Assembly (NCBI GenBank): GCA_004297555.1
Contig: SCSV01000286.1
Coordinates: forward strand, 44,178-108,177
Source of the DNA: Salinibacterium sp.
Lineage (GTDB): Bacteria; Actinomycetota; Actinomycetes; Actinomycetales; Microbacteriaceae
Length of the DNA: 64,000 bases
Direction: 5' to 3'
The notes beneath the pieces are model-generated. The model was not told the origin of the DNA, made no database searches, and saw only the letters and a list, made by a program, of their open reading frames with translations. The position numbers and the translations under genes were made by a program. Position 1 is the stretch's first letter. Each line of letters starts with the position of its first letter. Below are positions 34,879-43,559 of the stretch, piece by piece.

Positions 34879-35301
34879 TCAAGTGTTGGTGCTTCGGAGC
34901 GGCTTGCGGAGGTCGAGCAGGTCGTACAGACGCCGCAGCCGACGCGCGATGGTTTCGTCTGGACCGGCGAACTCTCGCAGCACATGTGCGCGCGTCAACC
35001 GCACCCGCCGCTTCAGCTCGCGGTTCTCGGCGCGCGCATCGGCGAGCACCGGGCAGGTGTCGCAGTCGTGGCGAGCACGCGCGAGCTTGAGCACGGCATG
35101 GAGGTCGGCAAGCGCCATTGGTGGCAAGCCAACGGCAACAACGCGCTTGTCGTGATGCAAGTCCGCCAGCCACCGCTCCACCCGCTTGAGTACGCTCATC
35201 GCAGCCGCTCCGGCTTCGTCTTCGTGCGCTTCCCCGGCCGCGGGCTCGCTTCGGAACACCAGTCGATGAATGTCGTCGAGTGCCTTCCGTTTGGTCATCA
35301 C
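34879..35301 (-). CDS. Hypothetical protein
   Basis: 140 aa ORF, leftward operon. Confidence 0.45.
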   Translation of the reverse strand: MMTKRKALDDIHRLVFRSEPAAGEAHEDEAGAAAMSVLKRVERWLADLHHDKRVVAVGLPPMALADLHAVLKLARARHDCDTCPVLADARAENRELKRRVRLTRAHVLREFAGPDETIARRLRRLYDLLDLRKPLRSTNT

Positions 35302-36105
35302 CTAGCCAGCCCTCCTTGTCCGTTCGGCACGCCGCTGATTGTCGATGGGAACGTGCGAAAGCATACCGGCTTCGGCAATCAGGCTGTAGATGTCAGGGGC
35401 GAAGTCTCGACTCGCCGTCGGTGTGAACATGTCGTACGGCACGTTCGCGAGCCAGTGTATCTGGTTGCGCGTGAGGTAGCCCGACCGTCGCTTCGCGGCA
35501 CCAAACAGGATGTCGATGACGATGCGCGTCTCCTTGTTCGGCACCCGCCACCGCACGTACTCGCCCCACCGAGTCCCATCGCGATAGCCGATATTACAGT
35601 CGGGGGCCGGCTCCATGCGTGCTGCGCGTAGCTTGTTGCCGCCCTCGTCGTACGGCCAGACGCAGAGCTTGCACGGGCGGAAGAACCCGCTCGGTTCATG
35701 CTCGTCGTCGAGGTGACCACAGTGCTTGCATACCGGGTCGAGCGGGTCGTTCGACTCGAAGTCGTCGCAGGTGACGGTGTCGCTCTGCTTACCCTCCCAA
35801 ATGTATGGCTGTACGCCCTCGAACACGTAGCGCGTCGGGTCGACGACAGTTCCGTCCTTCTGCAGAATCCACCCGTGGTTGATGATGGGCTTGCCGTAGA
35901 ACATCTTGCAGGTGCGCGCGACCGGGCCGAGCCAGTGCCCGTAGACCGCAGTGCCCTTGATGACCTTGTCCTTCACCAGCTTCGAAGCGACGCCGAAGCA
36001 GTTGCCCGGCCACGTCGAGAGCGGCCACTGGATGCGCTTGGCTGCCTCCTGGGCAGTGACGGAGAAGACGTTCGGCTTCGGGCGGTAGTTGGTGAGGGCG
36101 CTCAT
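35302..36105 (-). CDS. Putative cysteine-protease/transglutaminase-like fold protein
   Basis: WPGNCFGVASKLV...INHGWILQKDGTVVDPTRYVFEG; CKHCGH...CKLC. Confidence 0.4.
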   Translation of the reverse strand: MSALTNYRPKPNVFSVTAQEAAKRIQWPLSTWPGNCFGVASKLVKDKVIKGTAVYGHWLGPVARTCKMFYGKPIINHGWILQKDGTVVDPTRYVFEGVQPYIWEGKQSDTVTCDDFESNDPLDPVCKHCGHLDDEHEPSGFFRPCKLCVWPYDEGGNKLRAARMEPAPDCNIGYRDGTRWGEYVRWRVPNKETRIVIDILFGAAKRRSGYLTRNQIHWLANVPYDMFTPTASRDFAPDIYSLIAEAGMLSHVPIDNQRRAERTRRAG

Positions 36106-36406
36106 GGTCAGTCCTCGCAGAGGGAGCAGCGTGCTCCGGGGGGAAGGGGCGGGCCGTGGGAGCACGTGTGCCACTTGACCTCAAGGCGCTTCGGCTTCGG
36201 CAGTTCTGGAATGCACTGCCCGGCGAGCACGAGACGCGCGTAGTTGACGGCGGCACGGCTCAGGTTGCGCCAGCGAAGACGTCCGGCGCGGTCATCGGGG
36301 TCTCGCTCCTCTTCGCGCTTCTGGTCCTCGGTCAGCGTGGGCTGCCAGAACTCCTTCGCCGCGGTGCGGAGCGCGATAGCTTCCTTCGAGGTGTCGGTCG
36401 GGCTGC

Positions 36407-36922
36407 TCACCGTCGACCTCCGATGGGACGGTCCAGGTTGCAGTCGCACGGGGTGAGCGGGCAGTCGGCCGCGTGTGTCAGTCCCAGCTTCCGCGCATCC
36501 TCTACGTCAGTGTCGTGCGCGTCGCGCCGGCTGACGATGCCCTCGGGGTTGTCGCTGAGCATCCCGAAGCGCGTCTGCGCACGTCGACTCGCGACCTCGT
36601 GAAAGGCTGAATGCAGCGCCTCGAACAGCTCGCTGAGCTTCATCGCGACGATGTACGTAGCAGCGTCTTCGTTCACGTCGTTCGTCTCCGGGCGGAAGAC
36701 GCGCTTGGTCGCGATGATTTTCATCAGCTTCTCGCGCAGGTCGGCGGGGAACTCACGGTCGCCGGTGGCGAGGGAGACGGTCTTCACCACCCGCTCCTCG
36801 ATGGTGCGGTAGTCGACCCAGAACCTCGAGCCGATGGTCAGCTCACGATTGTCGTCGCGGCCGATTTGCTTCTCGCACAGCTCTCTCAGCTCGCGGTTCA
36901 GCTCGTCGAAGTAGCTGCTCAT
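36407..36922 (-). CDS. Hypothetical protein
   Basis: ATG 36922, operon spacing. Confidence 0.5.
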   Translation of the reverse strand: MSSYFDELNRELRELCEKQIGRDDNRELTIGSRFWVDYRTIEERVVKTVSLATGDREFPADLREKLMKIIATKRVFRPETNDVNEDAATYIVAMKLSELFEALHSAFHEVASRRAQTRFGMLSDNPEGIVSRRDAHDTDVEDARKLGLTHAADCPLTPCDCNLDRPIGGRR

Positions 36923-37104
36923 GGTCGGGGGTCCTTTCCGGTGAGGTGCTCGGCCATCTCCCAGCCCAGTTCGGTTGTGACCTTGTCGAGGAGATGTGCC
37001 GAGCGCACGAGTCCAGCAGTGAAGAGACGCTGCTTCATCACCACCAGCTCGTGTGCCATACCGGCCGTCATCCGACGGAACCGAGTCTCCTCTTTCAAGT
37101 TCAC
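36919..37104 (-). CDS. Hypothetical small protein
   Basis: GTG overlapping upstream TGA. Confidence 0.45.
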   Translation of the reverse strand: MNLKEETRFRRMTAGMAHELVVMKQRLFTAGLVRSAHLLDKVTTELGWEMAEHLTGKDPRP

Positions 37105-37581
37105 AGCACGACCCCGCCACCGGCCTCCAGGCCGATGGTGTAGAGCCGCGTCCCGAGCTGCTTGAGCAGGTGCAGCTCCTTGGTGGTGAGCTTCTCGAAG
37201 AAGGCGCGCTTGAACGGCAGCATGAAGCTGACCTCCGAGAGCATCTCGACCTGCTTCTTCGCCACGGTCGGGGCGAGTGGGGTACGGTGGTAGCTGGAAC
37301 AGCCGCGGGCGGAGGTCGACGGTGCCGCGAAAGTGCACGGTCATGCGCGAGAGCAGGCGCTCCAGCTCACCACAGGCCTTCCGCACCAGTTTCAGCTCGC
37401 GCTCGTCCACAAAGTAGACGAAGCGAGCGCGCTGGAGGCGTGAGTGGCTGAACTCGACCTCGGAGCGGCAGAAGTCCTTGGCGGCTTCGGCGTCACTCAC
37501 CTCCAACTCATCGATGCCGGGCACGGCGACCAGTACGCCACCGCGCTCGACGCCGACCCACCTGTGCACTCGCTTTTTCAC
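37101..37581 (-). pseudogene. Hypothetical gene with apparent frameshift at a C4 run
   Basis: 5' half MKKRVHRWVGVERGG...FQLPPYP; 3' half LAPTVAKKQVEMLSEVSFMLPF...GGGVVL* lies one frame over. Confidence 0.5.
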
Positions 37582-37880
37582 CGCCGGGCTCCGCGCGCCA
37601 TGCAGCGCGCCACAATCATGAGGGCCTCGTGCTGGTCGATGCCCAAACGCTCGTTGTGCAGCCGGCAGGCCTCCCGCGCGTCCTCGATGGTGGGGCCGAA
37701 GAACCAGGGCATCTTCTGCCCAACCTTGCCCTCGTACGGCCAGTCGCCGTTCTGTCGAAAGCCGACCTCTCCATCGACGACGAACACCGGACGGAAGCCT
37801 CGGTCTTCGACGAACATCGTCTCGTCGACGAAGAGCACGATGCGGCGGTTGGGGGCGGGTTCGGTGACGCGCTTCTTCAT
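37578..37880 (-). CDS. Hypothetical protein
   Basis: 100 aa ORF, overlapping starts/stops. Confidence 0.5.
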   Translation of the reverse strand: MKKRVTEPAPNRRIVLFVDETMFVEDRGFRPVFVVDGEVGFRQNGDWPYEGKVGQKMPWFFGPTIEDAREACRLHNERLGIDQHEALMIVARCMARGARR

Positions 37881-38131
37881 GGCTTTTTGACCTCCGGGTA
37901 CACACCAACGAAATCGACGGTGCCGACCGGTGTGCGCGGTGTCAGTTCGTCCACGCGCATCCGAGCGCGCTTCACCTCGTAGTGGATGCGCAGCTGCAGA
38001 CGCTCCGTCTCGACGATGAGGTGCGAGTGAGCCCCGGCTGCCTGTAGCAGCTCCTTCGTCTGCCTCGCACGCTCCTCCGCTGAAGCGTAGGCCTCCAACT
38101 GCTTGGCGGCTTTCTCGCGCTCAGTGCTCAC
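37877..38131 (-). CDS. Hypothetical protein
   Basis: Operon ORF. Confidence 0.45.
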   Translation of the reverse strand: MSTEREKAAKQLEAYASAEERARQTKELLQAAGAHSHLIVETERLQLRIHYEVKRARMRVDELTPRTPVGTVDFVGVYPEVKKP

Positions 38132-38649
38132 CGCTTCACCAGAAGGGCAGAACCGGTCGTGTGGAGCAGCCGGTACAGCTCGGCCGCCTTCGAGACGTCG
38201 ATGCTGGAACAGCTCGGGTTGATGTTCACGTCGAGACGAGCCTCGTTGTCGTTGACCACAACGTCGAAGTGGACCTCGATGAAGTCACCGATGACGAGCT
38301 TGCCATCGTAGTTGAGAATGGACTGCAGCTCGTTCGGCATGGTCGCGATGAACGCTGCGCGCGTAGCAGCGATGCGGTCTGCCCTCTGTTTCTCGGCCCT
38401 CGTGCGCTCTTCGGCCTGGGCGTTGTACTTCTCGACGGCTTCGCGAAGCTCCGGCTTCGCCATGCGCTCTGCTTCCCAGGTCTCGAACTCTTTGGCCGCC
38501 ATGACGGTCGTGTTGAAGTGCAGCTCCAGGCCACCGTACCCGTGGCGACTCTCCACGTTGCGGGTTCGAACCTCGACCCTGCCGCCCGGCAGCTTGCGCT
38601 GGATGCGCGGGCGGAGGTCTTCGATGGTGATTTTCTCGAGCGCGCTCAC
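38128..38649 (-). CDS. Hypothetical protein
   Basis: Operon ORF 173 aa. Confidence 0.5.
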   Translation of the reverse strand: MSALEKITIEDLRPRIQRKLPGGRVEVRTRNVESRHGYGGLELHFNTTVMAAKEFETWEAERMAKPELREAVEKYNAQAEERTRAEKQRADRIAATRAAFIATMPNELQSILNYDGKLVIGDFIEVHFDVVVNDNEARLDVNINPSCSSIDVSKAAELYRLLHTTGSALLVKR

Positions 38650-38936
38650 GATTTCCTCCGGCGAAAAAACACCGGCCGCGTTGCAGACCGCTGTCGGTCG
38701 CGAGGCGGCTCTCGCGGCCCGTACACCTGGGAGGTTTCGTACTCGAAGATGCCGTCGAGGACCTCCCGCGGTAGCATCTTCGCGGCCATGTTGAGCGTCC
38801 CCGTCAGCAGGATGCTAAGAGCCGAGCTGCTGGCGGTATCGGAGAAGAGGACCTTGAGACCGTCAGCCAGCTCCTTAGCGACGTCGAGCGCCACTCCGGC
38901 GTTCGCGACCGCAGGGAAGTCGATGCCCTTCTTCAC
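38646..38936 (-). CDS. Hypothetical protein
   Basis: Operon ORF. Confidence 0.45.
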   Translation of the reverse strand: MKKGIDFPAVANAGVALDVAKELADGLKVLFSDTASSSALSILLTGTLNMAAKMLPREVLDGIFEYETSQVYGPREPPRDRQRSATRPVFFRRRKS

Positions 38937-39202
38937 GGCAGCTCTCCCTTGGTGAGCTTGCGACTCTTGATGATGCAGGCGTTGATGATGTCGATGGCGT
39001 CGCTGATTTCCGCCCGGTAGAAGGCCGCGCAGTTGGGCAGTGCTTTCGAGGTCGGTTGGTCCTTGACCATCTTGTCGTGGAGGGCACGCAGCAGCTTCCG
39101 CACCTCGGTGAGGTCGCTCGCGTTCGTGTCGTGCGTGATGAACGCCACGTCAACAAGCTTCGCCTGTTCTTCAGTCAGCTGCTGAGTCACTTTGAAGGTC
39201 AT
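38933..39202 (-). CDS. Hypothetical protein
   Basis: Operon ORF. Confidence 0.45.
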   Translation of the reverse strand: MTFKVTQQLTEEQAKLVDVAFITHDTNASDLTEVRKLLRALHDKMVKDQPTSKALPNCAAFYRAEISDAIDIINACIIKSRKLTKGELP

Positions 39203-39356
39203 GTCGTCTGTCCTCTCTCCACGGTGCCGGCCGACGCAGAGCCCGATGCGCCACCAGCACCACTGCCGTTACTTGCGCGGGCTACATCGACCTGCGCGGG
39301 GTCAGCGCGCGTGCCCGGCCGGGAAGTCTCTGTTGACCGTACTGCGTGTGCTCCTG

Positions 39357-39446
39357 TGGAGCGAGGTGGATTCGAACCACCCCTGGCTTCTTACCCAGAC
39401 AGCCATCGTGCCCATGAGCCTGTCGACCGGCTCGCACGTTCACCCC
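39357..39446 (-). ncRNA. tRNA-like element (non-canonical)
   Basis: Minus-strand GGTGG-TTCGAAT-CCACC T-arm plus GGGGTGA/TCGCTCC 7-bp acceptor pairing; D and anticodon arms not canonical. Confidence 0.3.
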
Positions 39447-39572
39447 AGAACCGAGGTACTGATGGCCTGCACACCACCAGCCCCTCGGTGTTTCGCGAAC
39501 AACTACTTCGCGGAACCTCCTTTCATCTGAACCTGAACCTGGGTTGTCATCTCGTGTCCGTCCTCCATCTGC

Positions 39573-39600
39573 ATCATACACACTCACGTTGACGTGTCAA
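39573..39600 (-). promoter_or_regulatory. Promoter with overlapping TTGAC-N2-GTCAA palindrome
   Basis: Minus strand TTGACA-16 nt-TATGAT. Confidence 0.65.
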
Positions 39601-39607
39601 GGTGAGT

Positions 39608-40045
39608 CTAAGAAGCGTCCAGCACCTTCCTGTACTGCTCCAGCGTCGGAACGTCAACCCCACGCGCTGCGTACTTCTCCTGTGCCCGCTTCTGGAGCCG
39701 GTGTCCGGTCCCGAAGTGATTCCACGCCGAGCACAGCTCCTCGCACGCGTCGCAATACGTCTTCGCCCAGGTGTTACCGTCGGCGGCGTCCGGGTTGCTC
39801 ATGTCTCCCGTGTACCGCCGCACCGTCACGTTGCGGACGTAGCAGCACAGCTTGCACGCACGCCGCTCCTTCCACGAGCGCAGCTGAGTCTGGTGCGTCT
39901 GTCCACACGTCGGGCATCCGTACCGCGCGATACCGGTCTGCTTGTCCAGGCTGAACTTCGCACCGCGAACCTTCTTGCGGTAGTCGACGCAGTCGTAGTT
40001 GCCACAGGCTCGAACGTCCTTCTCGACAATCCAGGCGCGTGTCAT
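39608..40045 (-). CDS. Zinc-ribbon-like protein
   Basis: CGNYDC...CPTCGQ...CKLCC...CDAC. Confidence 0.5.
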   Translation of the reverse strand: MTRAWIVEKDVRACGNYDCVDYRKKVRGAKFSLDKQTGIARYGCPTCGQTHQTQLRSWKERRACKLCCYVRNVTVRRYTGDMSNPDAADGNTWAKTYCDACEELCSAWNHFGTGHRLQKRAQEKYAARGVDVPTLEQYRKVLDAS

Positions 40046-40242
40046 CCCGGCGGGGCTCCCGGAGGCGTCACCACCTCCAGCTCGTCTTCGTTGAACGAAA
40101 GCGTCACGCCGTTCTGCAGCGTGGCGACGACCTTCAGCAGCTTCTGCTTCTGGTCGTTCACTTCCTCGAAGGTGCGGTACACGACTCCGTACGCGCCGCT
40201 CATCAGCCCAGACTTCACCCGGATGTTGTCGCCGCTCTTCAT
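40042..40242 (-). CDS. KOW/NusG-like motif small protein
   Basis: KSGDNIRVKSGLMSGAYGVVYRTFEE. Confidence 0.4.
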   Translation of the reverse strand: MKSGDNIRVKSGLMSGAYGVVYRTFEEVNDQKQKLLKVVATLQNGVTLSFNEDELEVVTPPGAPPG

Positions 40243-40481
40243 GGCCTCTCCACACTGCGTTCCGTCGGGTCAACGCGACCCGCGTAGCTCCACACTTTGA
40301 TGGGGCCAATCGAATAGTCATACAGCTCGTTGTTCCGTACCAGCTCGCGGTCGACGAACACGCGCCCGCCGTGACTCATCGACGCCGGCTCGCTGCGCAA
40401 CACGCACGGGCCCGGCTGGCTCATCAAGGCGCGCGTCGACGAGACGGGGTGGCTGAAGTGAACGGATGCATCTACAAGCAT
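40239..40481 (-). CDS. Hypothetical small protein
   Basis: ATG overlapping upstream stop. Confidence 0.4.
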   Translation of the reverse strand: MLVDASVHFSHPVSSTRALMSQPGPCVLRSEPASMSHGGRVFVDRELVRNNELYDYSIGPIKVWSYAGRVDPTERSVERP

Positions 40482-40735
40482 ACGCTCGGGGTGTTCTTCA
40501 TCGCCGCGTTCGCGAAGAAGGACTTCGCGTGGCAGCTGCGCGACGTGCCAACACCTCTCATCCTCCACCGCAGGGCGTAGACGACCTGCGCGACCGCGCA
40601 TGATGAGCGCTCGTACGTCTCGAAGGCGATGGCGCGGGCCCAGAGTCTCCTGGCCGCCTGCTTCCAGCCGCGGTTCCCGTGCACGCGCACGAACTGCTGC
40701 AGCGCCTGCTTCTGCTCCATCGTCAGCGGTGTCAT
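40472..40735 (-). CDS. Hypothetical small protein
   Basis: AAAGGAGACCTGCACATG start context, promoter at 40784-40811. Confidence 0.5.
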   Translation of the reverse strand: MTPLTMEQKQALQQFVRVHGNRGWKQAARRLWARAIAFETYERSSCAVAQVVYALRWRMRGVGTSRSCHAKSFFANAAMKNTPSVCL

Positions 40736-40783
40736 GTGCAGGTCTCCTTTGGTGCTTCGTCCGTCCGACCGTCCGACCTCTAC

Positions 40784-40811
40784 ATCTTAATCACCCACCT
40801 TGACGTGTCAA
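40784..40811 (-). promoter_or_regulatory. Promoter with overlapping TTGAC-N2-GTCAA palindrome
   Basis: Minus strand TTGACA-CGTCAAGGTGGGTGAT-TAAGAT. Confidence 0.75.
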
Positions 40812-41194
40812 GTCTTCATGCCGCAGAACGCCTTCAGGGCAGCCTTGTACGCCTTCGCGCGCGGCGTGCGGTAGCTCTTCGCGTTGTTCAGGAAGTACCG
40901 CACCACGCTCTGGCCGCTGTCGTGGTCGACGTTGTCGTTGATGTTCTGCAGGTCCAGCATCGCGTTGAGGTAGGGCTTCGCCGCGTAGTGGACGTTCTTC
41001 CAGTCGCGCACAATGAGACGCGCGACGGCGGCCGGCGTCGACATGTCCGGCTCCTCGACCTGGGAGAACTCCGCGCCGCAGTTGCGGCAGCGGTAGTGGA
41101 GGCGCAGCCCGAGCTGCTTGAGCAGGATGCCGGGCCCCACGCACTGGGGACAGTGCACCGTCTCGACGTCGTCGTCTTCCTCGTGCGCGACCAT
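40808..41194 (-). CDS. Zinc-ribbon-like protein
   Basis: CPQCVGPG...YRCRNCGAEF. Confidence 0.5.
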   Translation of the reverse strand: MVAHEEDDDVETVHCPQCVGPGILLKQLGLRLHYRCRNCGAEFSQVEEPDMSTPAAVARLIVRDWKNVHYAAKPYLNAMLDLQNINDNVDHDSGQSVVRYFLNNAKSYRTPRAKAYKAALKAFCGMKT

Positions 41195-41754
41195 CACAGG
41201 CCCCCAGGCAGCTTGCCGTCGGTGGCCGGGCGCACCGGGTCGCCGGCCTCGTCGCACCACCACCAGCCGGTGTGGCTGAGCGGGGAGCGAACGCGCACCA
41301 TGACAAGGCCGCACTCGTCGCAGCAGCCGCCGGTGCCGGTAGCCTCCAGCTCCGCGGGCTTGAAGAGCTTGTGGTAGCCCTTCGGCTCCTTGATAGCGCG
41401 GAAGGTGATGCGGTCGTGCCGACAGGTCTGGTGCTGCCAGTTGATGCACTCGGGGCTGATGCGCAGCGCGCCGCCGCAGCTGGGCGCGTACCAGAGCTGC
41501 ACCTGCTGCGCGAGCATCCAGTCGCCGCCTGAGGCCTTGCCGGCGGCCGCCCGACGGAAGAGCGCGAAGGCCTTCTCGCGGAGGCCCTGTGTGTCCCTGA
41601 ACGTGTACGGATTGGTGCAGGCGGTGTCAGTCGCCAGAACGTCGCCGATGTTGGGGCGGAAGGTGGTGGTCTCGTCGGTGCCGTCGCGGAAGAACTCCTT
41701 ACGCTCGATGCTCCCGTTGACCTCGCGCTGCTCGAACTTGAAGGGGGTCGCCAT
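41194..41754 (-). CDS. Hypothetical protein with CxxC
   Basis: GGAGACCTGCACATG start; CCDEC. Confidence 0.5.
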   Translation of the reverse strand: MATPFKFEQREVNGSIERKEFFRDGTDETTTFRPNIGDVLATDTACTNPYTFRDTQGLREKAFALFRRAAAGKASGGDWMLAQQVQLWYAPSCGGALRISPECINWQHQTCRHDRITFRAIKEPKGYHKLFKPAELEATGTGGCCDECGLVMVRVRSPLSHTGWWWCDEAGDPVRPATDGKLPGGL

Positions 41755-41780
41755 GTGCAGGTCTCCTAGTGTTGATGGTA

Positions 41781-41792
41781 CTGACGTGTCAA
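41781..41792. promoter_or_regulatory. CTGACGTGTCAA palindrome copy
   Basis: Followed by GGTGGGTTGTTATTC. Confidence 0.5.
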
Positions 41793-41801
41793 GGTGGGTT
41801 G

Positions 41802-42017
41802 TTATTCAATCGCCCGGTACTCTGCCGAGGTGGTGTCGTCGCCGGCCAGCTCGCGCACCGCGTCGTAGGCCTTCAGCGCGAGCTTGAGGTTCCTCTTGGC
41901 GACTGGGGAGGTCGAGGCGCGAGCGCGCCAAAGCTCGATGTGCTCGACCAGCTTGAGCACGACGCGGTTGTATTCGAGCTGCTCCGCTCGATGCAGGTTC
42001 CCGTCGGCGTCCATCAC
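41802..42017 (-). CDS. Hypothetical small protein
   Basis: Operon ORF. Confidence 0.45.
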   Translation of the reverse strand: MMDADGNLHRAEQLEYNRVVLKLVEHIELWRARASTSPVAKRNLKLALKAYDAVRELAGDDTTSAEYRAIE

Positions 42018-42286
42018 CGGTCTCCCATCTCGCGCACCACCTCGCCGACGTTGTCGCAGAACGCGTCCCGGGTCTCGTCGACCAGAATCGAGTAGTCCGT
42101 GCGGCTCATCTCGACGTAGCGCACCGTGAACTCGTCCGCGGGCGTCAGGGTGACGATGACCTTGGCGAGCTTGCGCGAGCTGCCCACGCGGAACATGAGC
42201 TGCCGGCCGTCGCGCACGAAATCTCGAGCCCCAACGGCCATCAGGTTGCCCTTGCCGATTTGCTTGAGCAGAGTCTGGGCGTCCAT
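42014..42286 (-). CDS. Hypothetical small protein
   Basis: ATG 42286; operon ORF. Confidence 0.45.
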   Translation of the reverse strand: MDAQTLLKQIGKGNLMAVGARDFVRDGRQLMFRVGSSRKLAKVIVTLTPADEFTVRYVEMSRTDYSILVDETRDAFCDNVGEVVREMGDR

Positions 42287-42293
42287 GGTAGCC

Positions 42294-42584
42294 TCACTCA
42301 GCGAACGGCGTGATGTGGATGACGCAGTCGTAGTCCTTGACCTTCGAGGTCTCGAAGGGGGAGCCGGGCTCCAGCATGCGGAAGAGGTCTTCCAGCTCTT
42401 GGACGTTCTCGTCGCTGAGTGCCGTCTGCTCGCCGGTGATGTTCTGCACCGGCAGCGCGATGGCGTGGAAGTCGGCACCGCCGATGGAGACGTGGCAGTA
42501 GAAGCCCTCGGCGGGCTTGCCGCTGACGCGCTCCACCCAAGGGAGGAGGTCGAAGGAAGAGAGGAGAGAGACGAAGGCGGGCAT
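42294..42584 (-). CDS. Hypothetical small protein
   Basis: MPAFVSLLSSFDLLPWVERV..., TGCACAGGAGCC upstream. Confidence 0.5.
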   Translation of the reverse strand: MPAFVSLLSSFDLLPWVERVSGKPAEGFYCHVSIGGADFHAIALPVQNITGEQTALSDENVQELEDLFRMLEPGSPFETSKVKDYDCVIHITPFAE

Positions 42585-42613
42585 GGTGTGGCTCCTGTGC
42601 AGTGTGTGGGTGG

Positions 42614-42625
42614 TTGACGTGTCAG
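42614..42625. promoter_or_regulatory. TTGACGTGTCAG palindrome copy
   Basis: Direct reading; intergenic between 42584 and 42638. Confidence 0.5.
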
Positions 42626-42637
42626 CGTGGGTGTTAT

Positions 42638-42982
42638 TCAGAAGACGATTTCGCCGCGAGCCCCAAGTTGGTTCGCCAGGGCTCGGGCCCCTTCGATGTG
42701 CTCCTCGGGCCAGTTGACTCGACCCGTGACCTTGACCTCCACGGCGGGCGCGATGGCGCCGCAGATGCCGACCAGAGCCACGTGGGTCGCCGCGTGGCGC
42801 GAGCAGAACTGCATGCGCTTGCCGGCGAGTTGCTGAGTTTCCTCCCAGATGAGCGCCTCTATTGCGTCCACGACGGGCGGACGCTGCCACTCGCGCAGCC
42901 ACGCCTTTACCCGGTAGTTGGCGCCGTTGTACGTGACGAGCGCTCCGACGTCGGACGCAACGAGCTTGCGTGCGAGGCTCAT
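42638..42982 (-). CDS. Hypothetical protein
   Basis: TGCACAGGAGCC leader; 114 aa. Confidence 0.5.
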   Translation of the reverse strand: MSLARKLVASDVGALVTYNGANYRVKAWLREWQRPPVVDAIEALIWEETQQLAGKRMQFCSRHAATHVALVGICGAIAPAVEVKVTGRVNWPEEHIEGARALANQLGARGEIVF

Positions 42983-43032
42983 GGTCGGCTCCTGTGCAGG
43001 TGGTGCGGCAGGGAGATGGTAAGCACGGGCCG

Positions 43033-43063
43033 TGACGTGTCAAGGCGGGTAGATGACGTGTCC
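43033..43063 (-). promoter_or_regulatory. Two tandem TGACGTGTCA/TGACGTGTCC sites, 21-bp period
   Basis: Minus-strand TTGACA-16 nt-TACCAT promoter overlapping the first. Confidence 0.6.
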
Positions 43064-43363
43064 AGGTGGGTACCCACCTACACACACGGTGAGGTGTCAT
43101 ATGTAGGTACATGTGGGTGTGTGAAGTGTCCATGAAATGTAAACACTGAACGTGGCACTGAACACCGTGGGGTTCCCAGTAATACCATAGTAAAATCAAG
43201 GACTTACGAGGATAGGACTGTAAACAAGCCGAAAACACCTACATGGGCTGTATCGAGCGGAAACGGCCCGCCATTGAACGCGACCCCCAATCTGACCCCG
43301 ACCCCACCCCCCTGCCGAGAAAATCAAACCTGGGCGATTCCCACATTCCGTGCCAAGTGCTGA

Positions 43364-43373
43364 TGACGTGTCA
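43364..43373. promoter_or_regulatory. TGACGTGTCA palindrome copy
   Basis: Followed by GCGTGGGTATCC. Confidence 0.5.
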
Positions 43374-43487
43374 GCGTGGGTATCCTACACGTCACTGGCA
43401 CACCACGTGCTACGCGTGCGCGCGCCCGTGCGCGCGTTGGAAAAGCGGTGTGCGGCTGCTGCGACCGACGCTGCGTCTGACGTGCAC

Positions 43488-43515
43488 TTGACACGTCAAA
43501 ATGAATGCTGATATT
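43488..43515 (+). promoter_or_regulatory. Promoter with TTGACACGTCAA palindrome upstream of helicase
   Basis: TTGACA-16 nt-GATATT; 45 nt before ATG 43560. Confidence 0.6.
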
Positions 43516-43559
43516 GGTCGTGCGTCAGTAGGAGCGCGGCACGAAACGGAGACCTGCAC

